Assembly (NCBI GenBank): GCA_002421845.1
Contig: DISL01000043.1
Span: 1-12,447 of the forward strand
Direction: 5' to 3'
DNA from: Epsilonproteobacteria bacterium UBA6211
Lineage (GTDB): Bacteria > Campylobacterota > Campylobacteria > Campylobacterales > Arcobacteraceae
Length of the DNA: 12,447 bases
This document shows positions 6,580 to 12,353 of this stretch, piece after piece; positions within the stretch are counted from its first letter, which is position 1; each line of letters starts with the position of its first letter. The notes under the pieces are model-generated. The model did no database searches. It was given only the letters and a program-made list of their open reading frames with translations, and was not told the origin of the DNA. The translations under genes were made by a program, and so were the position numbers.

Positions 6580-7053
6580 CTCACTTACGAGTCCCATATC
6601 CAAAACTCTTTGTCGATTCTTAAATATAGCCATTGCAGTATTCATCTTATCAAAACCGAGTTTTGCATAAAAAGGTTCTTTCCCCATACTAGCAAACAAA
6701 ATGATTTTATTGTAGCCTTTTGAAAACTCTACAAGCTTGTTTACTATATCTTTTCCTAATCCAAGTCTTTGAAAATCAGGATGAATAGCTACATCGGCGA
6801 TATATGATACATCTACTCCATCAGCCAACGCTCGTCCAACACCTATAAGTTTATCTTTATTATACACAAAACATTTGTATCTACTATTTTCAAAAACTAT
6901 TTTTAAATCTTCAGGTTTTTTATCTCCCAAAGGAGCTATTTTATAAAGGTTTGAAAGTTCATCCCAATCTACACTATTTGTGTTATAGTGCCATTGAAAT
7001 CGTTTTTTGTCCTTTTGTGCCTCATCTATTGAACTACATTCCAAATTTTGCAT
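6568..7053 (-). CDS. GNAT-family N-acetyltransferase with a borrowed-looking N-terminus
   Basis: This is a 161-residue predicted acyl-CoA-dependent acetyltransferase. The central strand VSYIADVAIHPDF leads into the CoA-binding loop QRLGLG (95-100, fitting Q/RxxGxG). The C-terminal part FASMGKEPFYAKLGF is the usual GNAT motif B region. The acceptor substrate is unknown. The start at ATG 7053 is supported by AGGA seven bases upstream. It lies 12 bases behind the TetR gene on the same strand and so is probably co-transcribed and TetR-controlled. The first residues, MQNLECSSIDE, do not belong to the GNAT fold. Their DNA is identical over 25 bases to the start of the chorismate-mutase-like remnant at the right edge of the window. 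The last 24 codons also match that remnant. Confidence 0.85.
   Translation of the reverse strand: MQNLECSSIDEAQKDKKRFQWHYNTNSVDWDELSNLYKIAPLGDKKPEDLKIVFENSRYKCFVYNKDKLIGVGRALADGVDVSYIADVAIHPDFQRLGLGKDIVNKLVEFSKGYNKIILFASMGKEPFYAKLGFDKMNTAMAIFKNRQRVLDMGLVSELKY
7025..7049. repeat. 25-base repeat, copy 1 (5' end of the GNAT gene)
   Basis: These 25 bases encode residues NLECSSID near the start of the GNAT and recur without mismatch at 12423-12447. The second copy runs to the window edge, so the full repeat may be longer. Confidence 0.85.
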
Positions 7054-7065
7054 TCTAAAATCCTA

Positions 7066-7680
7066 TCAATTCGACTTATTATTTATAGCTTTATTATTCA
7101 AATCATTACTTCCGGTAAAAGAGTTAATATGCGATATCAACATATCCACAATATCCACATAATCTTGTTCATTGCCACTAGCTTTTGCAGATAAAATAGC
7201 ACCTTCAAGGGTAGAGGTGATATATAAAGCGAGTTTTTTTGTATCACATTCTCTCATCTCTTTGGTTTCTACTGCTTTATCCAATATTTGTTTGATATAT
7301 CCCCTAAAATCTTCATAAATAGATTTCATGGCACGGTTGAAGTCAACATCAAGATTTGACATCTCTTGAACAATATTTGCAATAGGACACCCTCTTTTAA
7401 AATCCCTTGCTTTTGTATCTTTAATAATAGATATAAACTCACCTAGATAGTTATTGTCTAACTTTATAATTCTGCCGTATCGCTCAAAAAATCTTTCAGA
7501 CATTTTTTCTTGTAAAGCACACAATGTCATCTCTTTTTTATTGGCAAAATAATGGTACATGGAGCCTTTATGCACACCTGCTTTTTTCAAAATCTCACTT
7601 AGTGCAGAGCCTTGATAACCGTGAGAATAAACTTCTTCATAAGTTGCGTCTATTAATTTTTGTCTTGTATTATCTTTCAT
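7066..7680 (-). CDS. TetR-family transcriptional repressor (divergent from the CMD operon)
   Basis: This is a 204-residue DNA-binding regulator. The N-terminal helix-turn-helix is clear (about 26-45, ALSEILKKAGVHKGSMYHYF), followed by the KKEM start of helix 4. The ligand domain carries RGCPIANIVQEMS with Cys98, similar in position to the GCLLGN box of the second TetR in this window. The gene diverges from the CMD-isochorismatase-GNAT operon across 87 bases that hold two matching palindromes. It leads a small operon with the GNAT gene 12 bases behind. Autoregulation and control of both directions are inferred from the operators. The ATG at 7680 has no obvious Shine-Dalgarno. The ligand is unknown. 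Confidence 0.92.
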   Translation of the reverse strand: MKDNTRQKLIDATYEEVYSHGYQGSALSEILKKAGVHKGSMYHYFANKKEMTLCALQEKMSERFFERYGRIIKLDNNYLGEFISIIKDTKARDFKRGCPIANIVQEMSNLDVDFNRAMKSIYEDFRGYIKQILDKAVETKEMRECDTKKLALYITSTLEGAILSAKASGNEQDYVDIVDMLISHINSFTGSNDLNNKAINNKSN

Positions 7681-7703
7681 AGAGCAATTATAACATATTT
7701 TAC

Positions 7704-7719
7704 TTGACTATTCGGTCAA
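7704..7719. promoter_or_regulatory. TetR operator 1
   Basis: TTGACTATTCGGTCAA is a near-palindrome. Its reverse complement, TTGACCGAATAGTCAA, differs at one base from operator 2. Its first six bases form the -35 of the rightward promoter. The two operators start 33 bp apart, about three helical turns. Confidence 0.8.
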
Positions 7720-7732
7720 AATATATTATAAT
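7704..7732 (+). promoter_or_regulatory. Promoter of the CMD-isochorismatase-GNAT operon
   Basis: A -35 TTGACT (7704-7709) and a -10 TATAAT (7727-7732) are separated by 17 bases, which is near-consensus sigma-70. The predicted start is near 7739, inside operator 2, so a bound TetR protein would block it twice. Confidence 0.8.
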
Positions 7733-7752
7733 TTGCTTGACCGAACAGTCAA
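7725..7752 (-). promoter_or_regulatory. Promoter of the tetR-GNAT unit, overlapping the rightward promoter
   Basis: On the minus strand a -35 TTGACT (7752-7747) and a -10 TATAAT (7730-7725) have a 16-base spacer. The two -10 boxes share the same few bases as the rightward -10, so the promoters face each other across one AT-rich core and may compete for polymerase. Confidence 0.65.
7737..7752. promoter_or_regulatory. TetR operator 2
   Basis: TTGACCGAACAGTCAA is an inverted copy of operator 1 with one mismatch. It covers the predicted start point of the rightward transcript, and it supplies the -35 (TTGACT, minus strand 7752-7747) of the leftward promoter. Confidence 0.8.
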
Positions 7753-7773
7753 ATACAACCAAAAGGAGTGTTT

Positions 7774-8307
7774 ATGCCACTAATAAAAACATACGAAACA
7801 GATGAAGCAACAGGTGAGTTAGCAAAACTTTATGAGATTATTACCACCATGAGAGGTAGAGTCGGCAATAATGCAAAACTTTTTAGTATAAGTCCAGAAC
7901 TTCTTAAACAGCAAATGGAATTTATAAAATTTTATATGAATCATCCAACCTTGTCTATGCCACTTTTGGCTTCTATTAGAATTATGGTTTCTAATGGAGA
8001 AGATTGTGCATTTTGTGTAGATTATAATAGTGCGATGCTTGTCAATATGGCAAATTGGTCAATGGAGCAAGTTCAAATGATGAAAACCGATATGGATAAA
8101 GCAAATTTAGAAAAAAGAGAAATTGCATTATTAAAATTAGTAATCAAAGCTATCAGCAATGCTCATGGTGTAAATGCAAATGATTTAGACTATTTAAGAG
8201 AGATGCAATGGGAAGATAAAGATATTTTTGATGCCGTCAATCACGGTGCAAGAATGTTGGCAACTGATATAATGTTTAATACTTTTAAGATAGAAAAAGA
8301 TGTGTAA
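7774..8307 (+). CDS. Carboxymuconolactone decarboxylase/AhpD-like protein
   Basis: This is a 177-residue, all-helical cytosolic protein of the CMD/AhpD superfamily. Members include gamma-carboxymuconolactone decarboxylase and the alkylhydroperoxidase AhpD. The redox-type motif is EDCAFC (Glu76, Cys78, Cys81). The AhpD histidine four places after the second Cys is Asn85 here, so full AhpD-like peroxidase chemistry is doubtful. The C-terminal stretch FDAVNHGARMLATDIMFNTF completes the helical repeat. The start is ATG 7774, behind a strong AAAAGGAG (7761-7768). A GTG at 7768 overlaps that site and is not the start. It is first in a three-gene operon and overlaps the isochorismatase-fold gene by eight bases. 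Regulation by the divergent TetR is strongly suggested by the operators. The substrate is unknown. Confidence 0.85.
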   Translation: MPLIKTYETDEATGELAKLYEIITTMRGRVGNNAKLFSISPELLKQQMEFIKFYMNHPTLSMPLLASIRIMVSNGEDCAFCVDYNSAMLVNMANWSMEQVQMMKTDMDKANLEKREIALLKLVIKAISNAHGVNANDLDYLREMQWEDKDIFDAVNHGARMLATDIMFNTFKIEKDV

Positions 8308-8860
8308 TCATCCTAAAAGAGCATTGTTGGTTATTGATGTACAAAATGAGTATTTTACAGGTTTAATGCCTATAATTTACCCACAAAATAGTCTATTAAA
8401 TATTCTAAAAGCTATAAAAATATCGCAGAAATTTGATATACCTATTATAATGGTACAACACACTTCAACAGTAAAAAATGCAAAAGCATTTGTAAAAGGT
8501 ACATTTGGATGGGAATTGCATGATTCTATAAAAAATATTGATGTAGATTTATATGTTGAAAAAACATTGCCAAGCTCTTTTGTGGGTACAAATTTGGAAG
8601 AATGGCTAAGAACACATAATATTGATACGGTTGTCATTAGTGGTTATATGACACAACATTGTTGTGATACGACTGCACGATACGCTCATCATCTGGGTTT
8701 CAATGTTGAGTTTTTATCTGATGCGACAGCAACACTTGATTTTAAAAATAAAGCCGGAAAAGTAAGTGCAGAAGAACTTCATCGTGCTACTCTTGTAGAG
8801 CAACAATTTAGATTTAGTGATGTGATGGGTACAAAAGAATGGATAATAAAAGTTTCATAA
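8300..8860 (+). CDS. Isochorismatase-fold cysteine hydrolase
   Basis: This is a 186-residue cytosolic hydrolase of the isochorismatase-like superfamily, which includes nicotinamidase, N-carbamoylsarcosine amidase and YcaC-type proteins. The catalytic triad is visible: Asp13 (VIDVQNEY), Lys88 (VEKTLPSSF) and Cys121 in SGYMTQHCCDTTAR. This last segment also contains the loop that forms the family's cis-peptide. Presence of the nucleophilic Cys argues for an amidase/hydrolase rather than a true isochorismatase, which lacks it. The exact amide substrate is not identifiable. Its ATG lies inside the last codons of the CMD gene (ATGTGTAA), and its own 3' end overlaps the next GNAT gene by 22 bases, so the three genes are probably translated in a coupled manner and act in one process. 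Confidence 0.9.
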   Translation: MCNHPKRALLVIDVQNEYFTGLMPIIYPQNSLLNILKAIKISQKFDIPIIMVQHTSTVKNAKAFVKGTFGWELHDSIKNIDVDLYVEKTLPSSFVGTNLEEWLRTHNIDTVVISGYMTQHCCDTTARYAHHLGFNVEFLSDATATLDFKNKAGKVSAEELHRATLVEQQFRFSDVMGTKEWIIKVS

Positions 8861-9336
8861 ATCTTGTAGCATTTGATTTGTCCCATAAACACATAGTCAA
8901 TAATTGGGCTAATTATAATAATGAATTTAAAGAGTTAGATTATGCACTTAGAGATGGTGGTTGGATTGATGAGTATTTTAATAAAAAAGAGACTCATATT
9001 TTTGCCGCAGTTTTAAATAATGAGTTAATCGGTTTTACAATTTTAAGTGATGATGAGTATGGGACTGAATTTCGTATCGCATTATCTCCACAACATCTTG
9101 GTTTTGGATTTGGCAAATTAATTGCACAAAAAACTTTTGAAAAAGGTTTTCAAGAGTTGGAAAAACAATCAATTTATTTAATAGTCAGAGTAGATAATAT
9201 AAGAGCCATAGCACTTTATAAAAAGTTTAATTTTCGTGTAGTCTGTGAAGTCCAAAAAAAAGTAAATCATAAAATGGTTCAGTTTATAAAGATGGAAAAA
9301 TTGAATCATGAATGGAAAAATACTTCCCTTTTGTAA
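8839..9336 (+). CDS. GNAT-family N-acetyltransferase, third gene of the TetR-controlled operon
   Basis: This is a 165-residue predicted acetyltransferase. Core GNAT elements are HIFAAVLNNELIGFTIL (strands 2-3), FRIALSPQHLGFGFGKLIA (strand 4 and CoA loop) and LIVRVDNIRAIALYKKFNF (strand 5 and helix with the N-x-x-A-x-x-LY pattern), ending VCEVQKK. The CoA loop is glycine-rich (GFGFG, 88-92), but the usual Q/R of Q/RxxGxG is Leu87 in the most natural alignment. The acceptor substrate is unknown. The start ATG lies 22 bases inside the isochorismatase-fold gene, a long overlap. The gene ends inside a terminator stem, closing the operon. Shared control by the TetR operators is inferred. Confidence 0.85.
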   Translation: MDNKSFINLVAFDLSHKHIVNNWANYNNEFKELDYALRDGGWIDEYFNKKETHIFAAVLNNELIGFTILSDDEYGTEFRIALSPQHLGFGFGKLIAQKTFEKGFQELEKQSIYLIVRVDNIRAIALYKKFNFRVVCEVQKKVNHKMVQFIKMEKLNHEWKNTSLL

Positions 9337-9366
9337 GGAGATTTTCCTCTACAAAAGGCAATTTTT
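9327..9366. terminator. Intrinsic terminator of the CMD operon
   Basis: CCTTTTGTA-AGGA pairs with TCCT-(C)-TACAAAAGG: 13 bp with one bulged C and a GATTT loop. TTTTT at 9362-9366 follows on the plus strand. The GNAT stop codon lies in the ascending arm. On the minus strand the stem is followed shortly by TATTTTT, so it may also stop transcripts of the convergent HPP gene. Confidence 0.8.
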
Positions 9367-9397
9367 AAGAAACTTTAATCATAAAATTGTGTTAAAT

Positions 9398-9907
9398 CTA
9401 AACCCAATACGATGGATAGATGAGTGATTTTTTGATATTCAGATAGAATAATGCCACGATTACTAAGATAATAGCTCCTATGAGTGTTGGAGTGATGAGA
9501 AATGACCACGGAGCACCTAGTAAAAAAACAATCACAGGATTTGAACCGGCAGGTGGATGGACCGTATTTGTTAAAAGCATTACGGCGATAGCTGTAGCAA
9601 GTGCGAATGCCATACTCCACCATTCATTGCCAAATGTATGCAAAAAAAACAATCCTATAAAAGTAGATAGAAAATGTCCTAAAATAACATTTCTAGGTTG
9701 AGAAAATGGACTTAGAGGATAACCAAATAACAATACACAAGTGGCTCCAAATGAACCCAACACAAGTAAATTATTGTAAGTTTGTGTAAGAAATCCAATA
9801 ATCCCAATAGCTATAAACCCACCCAACCATGCAAAAAGAACATCTTTTAATGGCATCCTTTGAGGTAATTCAATATTTTTACCACGAAATTTTTTAAAAT
9901 AATTCAT
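9398..9907 (-). CDS. HPP-family membrane protein
   Basis: This is a 169-residue inner-membrane protein with four hydrophobic segments. The signature sequences are GSFGATCVLLFGYPLSPFSQPRN (after helix 1), the name-giving NTVHPPAGSNP and PWSFL before the last helix, ending in YPSYW. HPP proteins are poorly known in bacteria. Plant chloroplast members have been reported as nitrite transporters, so transport of nitrite or another small anion is a possibility, not a demonstration. The start is ATG 9907, with AAGGAG nine bases upstream. An in-frame TTG at 9931 would add eight residues but lies inside the operator-like palindrome and upstream of the Shine-Dalgarno, so it is rejected. It follows the TetR gene on the same strand with a 55-base gap that carries its own operator. 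Confidence 0.88.
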   Translation of the reverse strand: MNYFKKFRGKNIELPQRMPLKDVLFAWLGGFIAIGIIGFLTQTYNNLLVLGSFGATCVLLFGYPLSPFSQPRNVILGHFLSTFIGLFFLHTFGNEWWSMAFALATAIAVMLLTNTVHPPAGSNPVIVFLLGAPWSFLITPTLIGAIILVIVALFYLNIKKSLIYPSYWV

Positions 9908-9927
9908 CTCTTTTCTCTCCTTATCAA

Positions 9928-9943
9928 CCAAACGATTGTTTGA
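9928..9943. promoter_or_regulatory. Operator-like palindrome upstream of the HPP gene
   Basis: CCAAACGATTGTTTGA contains the 14-base core CAAACGATTGTTTG, arms CAAAC/GTTTG around a GATT centre. The identical core recurs at 10531-10544 in front of the TetR gene itself. This is the usual layout for a TetR protein that regulates itself and its neighbour. Confidence 0.8.
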
Positions 9944-9970
9944 TTAAATAAACCAAAAAAAATTATTCAA
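9943..9970 (-). promoter_or_regulatory. Possible promoter of the HPP gene inside the tetR 3' end
   Basis: On the minus strand TTGAAT (9970-9965) and TTTAAT (9948-9943) are 16 bases apart. They overlap the TetR stop codon and are followed at once by the operator, so a bound repressor would sit at the start point. The match to consensus is moderate. Confidence 0.45.
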
Positions 9971-10520
9971 CCAATTTGATAATTTTTTCACCGACTTTTA
10001 AATATTCTGTAGATGAACCATACAAATTCATCATCATAATAGCACCTTGAGTTAAAGCGACTGCTTCTTTTGCTAAAGAGAGTGCTTCAGAGGAAGAGTA
10101 TTTTGATTCTAAAATTTTGGTAAGTGCATTTTCCCAAGCCAAAAAATAGGACTTTATTTCCTCTTTAAACTGTTCATTTTCATAAGAAACTTCCAAAGCG
10201 AGATTACCAAGTAAACAACCACCCTCACTATGCAAAAAATAATCATCTGTTTTTTTGACAAAAAGTTTTAACTTTTGTATATCCGACAAATCAGTTTTAT
10301 TGGCAATACTGTAAATATGCTCTTGAAAATATTCGTGAATATATCTTAAAGATTCTAAACCAATCTCATCTTTACTTTTAAAATAGTGATAGATACTTCC
10401 TTTGATAAGCCCACAAGCTTCAGCAATATTTGCCATAGAAGTGTTGTAATATCCACGAATTTTAAAAAGTTTGATAGACTCTTTTAAAATCTCTTCTTTT
10501 GATGTTTTTTTAATTGCCAT
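9963..10520 (-). CDS. TetR-family transcriptional repressor (upstream of the HPP gene)
   Basis: This is a 185-residue regulator. Its helix-turn-helix is at about 29-48 (MANIAEACGLIKGSIYHYFK), and the SKDEIGLESLRY segment marks helix 4. The ligand domain has GGCLLGNLALEVS (Cys102), a box seen in many AcrR/NemR-like TetR proteins. In NemR a cysteine in this region senses electrophiles and oxidants. Whether Cys102 is equivalent needs an alignment. The start is ATG 10520, with a GGGA ahead of it. The palindrome at 10530-10545 lies between the predicted -10 and the start codon, so self-repression is expected. The same core sits before the downstream HPP gene, which is therefore the likely regulated target. 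Gene and target face the same way. Confidence 0.92.
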   Translation of the reverse strand: MAIKKTSKEEILKESIKLFKIRGYYNTSMANIAEACGLIKGSIYHYFKSKDEIGLESLRYIHEYFQEHIYSIANKTDLSDIQKLKLFVKKTDDYFLHSEGGCLLGNLALEVSYENEQFKEEIKSYFLAWENALTKILESKYSSSEALSLAKEAVALTQGAIMMMNLYGSSTEYLKVGEKIIKLVE

Positions 10521-10529
10521 AATTTTTTC

Positions 10530-10555
10530 CCAAACGATTGTTTGGTAAAATTGTA
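10530..10555 (-). promoter_or_regulatory. Operator and -10 of the second tetR gene
   Basis: CCAAACGATTGTTTGG (10530-10545) has six-base perfect arms around a GATT centre and shares its 14-base core with 9929-9942. A minus-strand TACAAT (10555-10550) lies just upstream, placing the operator over the transcript start and the Shine-Dalgarno region. No convincing -35 is seen. Confidence 0.7.
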
Positions 10556-10632
10556 GCTATGAATAGCTTAAATATTTATATGTTGTTTCATCCTCTTGTA
10601 GTTTTGAAATACTTTTTCTTTTTCAAAATAAT

Positions 10633-11574
10633 CTATTGGCTTCGCTGGTTTGTTAGCTTACTGATGTGCAATTTATCATATGATTCCATTAAAGTTATAA
10701 TAAAATTTCTAAACATATTTAACTCTGCATCTTTTAATAAATAAAATTTACTTACTTTCATAGTACTATTCTTAAATAAATTATCTATATCCATCAAGCT
10801 TTGATTCATAAAATCTAACTCTTTTAAAGAATTTTTAAAATTATTCACCTTTCCAGAAATATCACTTTTCTTGCTTTTAGTTAACATTCCATGACTATGA
10901 GAATACAAGTTTCTCAGCTCAGTATATAAATTCCAAAGTTTAATATTTCCTTGACTACTTAAAAAACCATTATCTTCAATAACTTTTTCTAAGTCTGGCT
11001 CTATTTGATATAACTTACTGAGTAACTCACTAGCATTAATCCAGCCATCCTGATTTATAATTTGTGTTATCGTCATCTCTAATGTACTGTATAAAAATAA
11101 AAATTCCCAAATATTAAGAAAACCCTTTATTAAAATATACCAGTTCGTAGTATTTGTAGTTTTAAGTAAATTTTCAATATTAATATCTATTTCTTTATCC
11201 ATGTTTTCATCTAATTCAACTCCCATACACATTAGATAATGACTCATTTCACGAAATCTCGGTTTTATTCTCTCCTCAATTATCTGTGGAATAAAATCTT
11301 CTAGGTCATATGCACGAAATGCATCTTCATTATTAATTACAAGCATTTCTTTATCACCTACATTTGTGATACTAATAATTCTTTTTTTAATTAATTCATC
11401 TTTTTTAACCAATAGAATCTGTTCTTTGGAAAAAAACTCTATGAAACTATCCATGTATGAAATTAATGTTAAATTTGTTATTTGTGATAAGTAAAAAATA
11501 TTATGAAAATCTTTATAATGGGTTGAAGAATTATTTGAAGGTTTTTTTAAGTTTGGAAGATATGATGAAAACAT
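10633..11574 (-). CDS. Hypothetical protein with a HEPN-type RNxxxH motif
   Basis: This is a 313-residue protein I do not recognise as a named family. No signal peptide or clear membrane helix is present. The second half looks mainly helical: a hydrophobic helix at about 144-172, then TELRNLYSHSHGML (218-231). Here Arg221-Asn222 and His226 fit the R-N-x3-H signature of HEPN domains, many of which are RNases in toxin-antitoxin, CRISPR and phage-defence systems. The N-terminal 130 residues show no motif I can name. AAGGA lies six bases ahead of the ATG. It is a single gene with no nucleotidyltransferase (MNT) or obvious antitoxin partner beside it. The HEPN call rests on one short motif in the right helical setting, so it is moderate. 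Confidence 0.6.
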   Translation of the reverse strand: MFSSYLPNLKKPSNNSSTHYKDFHNIFYLSQITNLTLISYMDSFIEFFSKEQILLVKKDELIKKRIISITNVGDKEMLVINNEDAFRAYDLEDFIPQIIEERIKPRFREMSHYLMCMGVELDENMDKEIDINIENLLKTTNTTNWYILIKGFLNIWEFLFLYSTLEMTITQIINQDGWINASELLSKLYQIEPDLEKVIEDNGFLSSQGNIKLWNLYTELRNLYSHSHGMLTKSKKSDISGKVNNFKNSLKELDFMNQSLMDIDNLFKNSTMKVSKFYLLKDAELNMFRNFIITLMESYDKLHISKLTNQRSQ

Positions 11575-11703
11575 TTTAATCCTTTTATGTATTTATCTAA
11601 CTATTTATTCAAGCCACATTATATGCAAAACACCATAAAAATCAACAAATAACATACACTAAATAAGCATTTGCGAGTTTATAACACTCTAAAATCTCTT
11701 AGG

Positions 11704-12276
11704 TTATTTCTCAAATTTACCTATCTTTTTTGTTGTATCATAAACTAATTCCCAATAGTTATTATTGTTATAACTAAACTCTTGTATCACTTCCAGTCCT
11801 AATTTTTTGGTATGAGCTTTAAAGGAACGAGGATTTATTTTGTTGATAAAAGTTACTAGGATTGGGTATCTTTTTGCCATATTTTCTCTAGCAAAATCAA
11901 AAATAATTTCCAATACCCCACTTCCTCTTACACTTTTATCTATACAAATTGGACCATATTGATAGGAGTTTTGTGTTGTGAGTTTTTGTCCTAAATACTC
12001 CAACTCTCCAAGATGTTCTATCATATATGCAAACATTGACCAAGACGACCAAAACTGCCACGAAGCAGCCATCACATAGGCTATCACTTCATCATCTTTG
12101 ATGGCTATAAACAGCCCTTGTTCTTCAAGTATGAGTTTTTCTAATTGTTCTTTTGTAAAAGGTGTAGTTACAAAACCATCTTTTTTATCTTCTTCATTTA
12201 TGCTATCGATTTGATATTTATAGTGAAGTTCCAAAACTTTGTCTATATCACTAAGCTGTGCAACTTTTAACTTCAT
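11704..12276 (-). CDS. GNAT-fold acetyltransferase-like protein
   Basis: This is a 190-residue predicted acetyltransferase. The N-terminal MKLKVAQLSDIDKVLELHYKY is a typical GNAT strand 1/helix 1. LFIAIKDDEVIAYVMAAS gives strands 2-3, and YGPICIDKSVRGSGV gives strand 4 and the CoA loop. In that loop, Arg117-x-x-Gly120 is kept but the last Gly/Ala of Q/RxxGxG is replaced by Leu122. ILVTFINKINPRSFKAHTKKLGLEVI fits strand 5 and the N-x-x-S-x-x-x-H variant of motif B. A Trp-rich insert (WQFWSSWSMF, 73-82) sits between strand 3 and strand 4. The substrate is unknown. Its ATG overlaps by one base (TAATG) the stop of a GNAT remnant upstream. Confidence 0.8.
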   Translation of the reverse strand: MKLKVAQLSDIDKVLELHYKYQIDSINEEDKKDGFVTTPFTKEQLEKLILEEQGLFIAIKDDEVIAYVMAASWQFWSSWSMFAYMIEHLGELEYLGQKLTTQNSYQYGPICIDKSVRGSGVLEIIFDFARENMAKRYPILVTFINKINPRSFKAHTKKLGLEVIQEFSYNNNNYWELVYDTTKKIGKFEK

Positions 12277-12353
12277 TAGTTGTTCCCCTTTTGATATTCA
12301 CTCACAAGCCACATACTCAAAACTCTTTTACGATTTTTAAATAGTACAATCGT
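12276..12353 (-). pseudogene. C-terminal remnant of a GNAT gene
   Basis: In one minus-strand frame these bases read FKNRKRVLSMWLVSEYQK and then stop. This closely matches the C-terminus of the GNAT at 6568-7053 (FKNRQRVLDMGLVSELKY). The frame is closed by a stop just upstream (TAA, 12356-12354), so only about 25 codons of the parent gene survive. It overlaps the chorismate-mutase-like frame by 37 bases in a different reading frame. Confidence 0.75.

Noticed and set aside
7687..7692. A second minus-strand TATAAT close to the tetR start codon.
   Set aside because: It is only 6-7 bases from the ATG and the nearest TTGACC is 21 bases away, so it would need a leaderless message with a poor spacer; the 7725-7752 promoter fits much better.
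8300..8860. Naming the cysteine hydrolase a true isochorismatase (entB-like), prompted by the chorismate-mutase remnant in the window.
   Set aside because: True isochorismatases lack the nucleophilic cysteine that is present here (Cys121), and no isochorismate synthase or siderophore genes are nearby.
10602..10628. Inverted repeat TTTTGAAA ... TTTCAAAA after the HEPN-like gene.
   Set aside because: The stem is nearly all A-T and no U-tract follows on the minus strand; too weak to call a terminator.
10633..10665. The HEPN-like protein ends in KLTNQRSQ, and its DNA contains GCTAAC next to a GC-richer stretch, reminiscent of the first half of an integron attC site.
   Set aside because: No matching second half (GTTRRRY with complementary inner boxes) is found within the next 110 bases, and the half-site itself breaks the RYYYAAC consensus at one base. 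No integrase is present.
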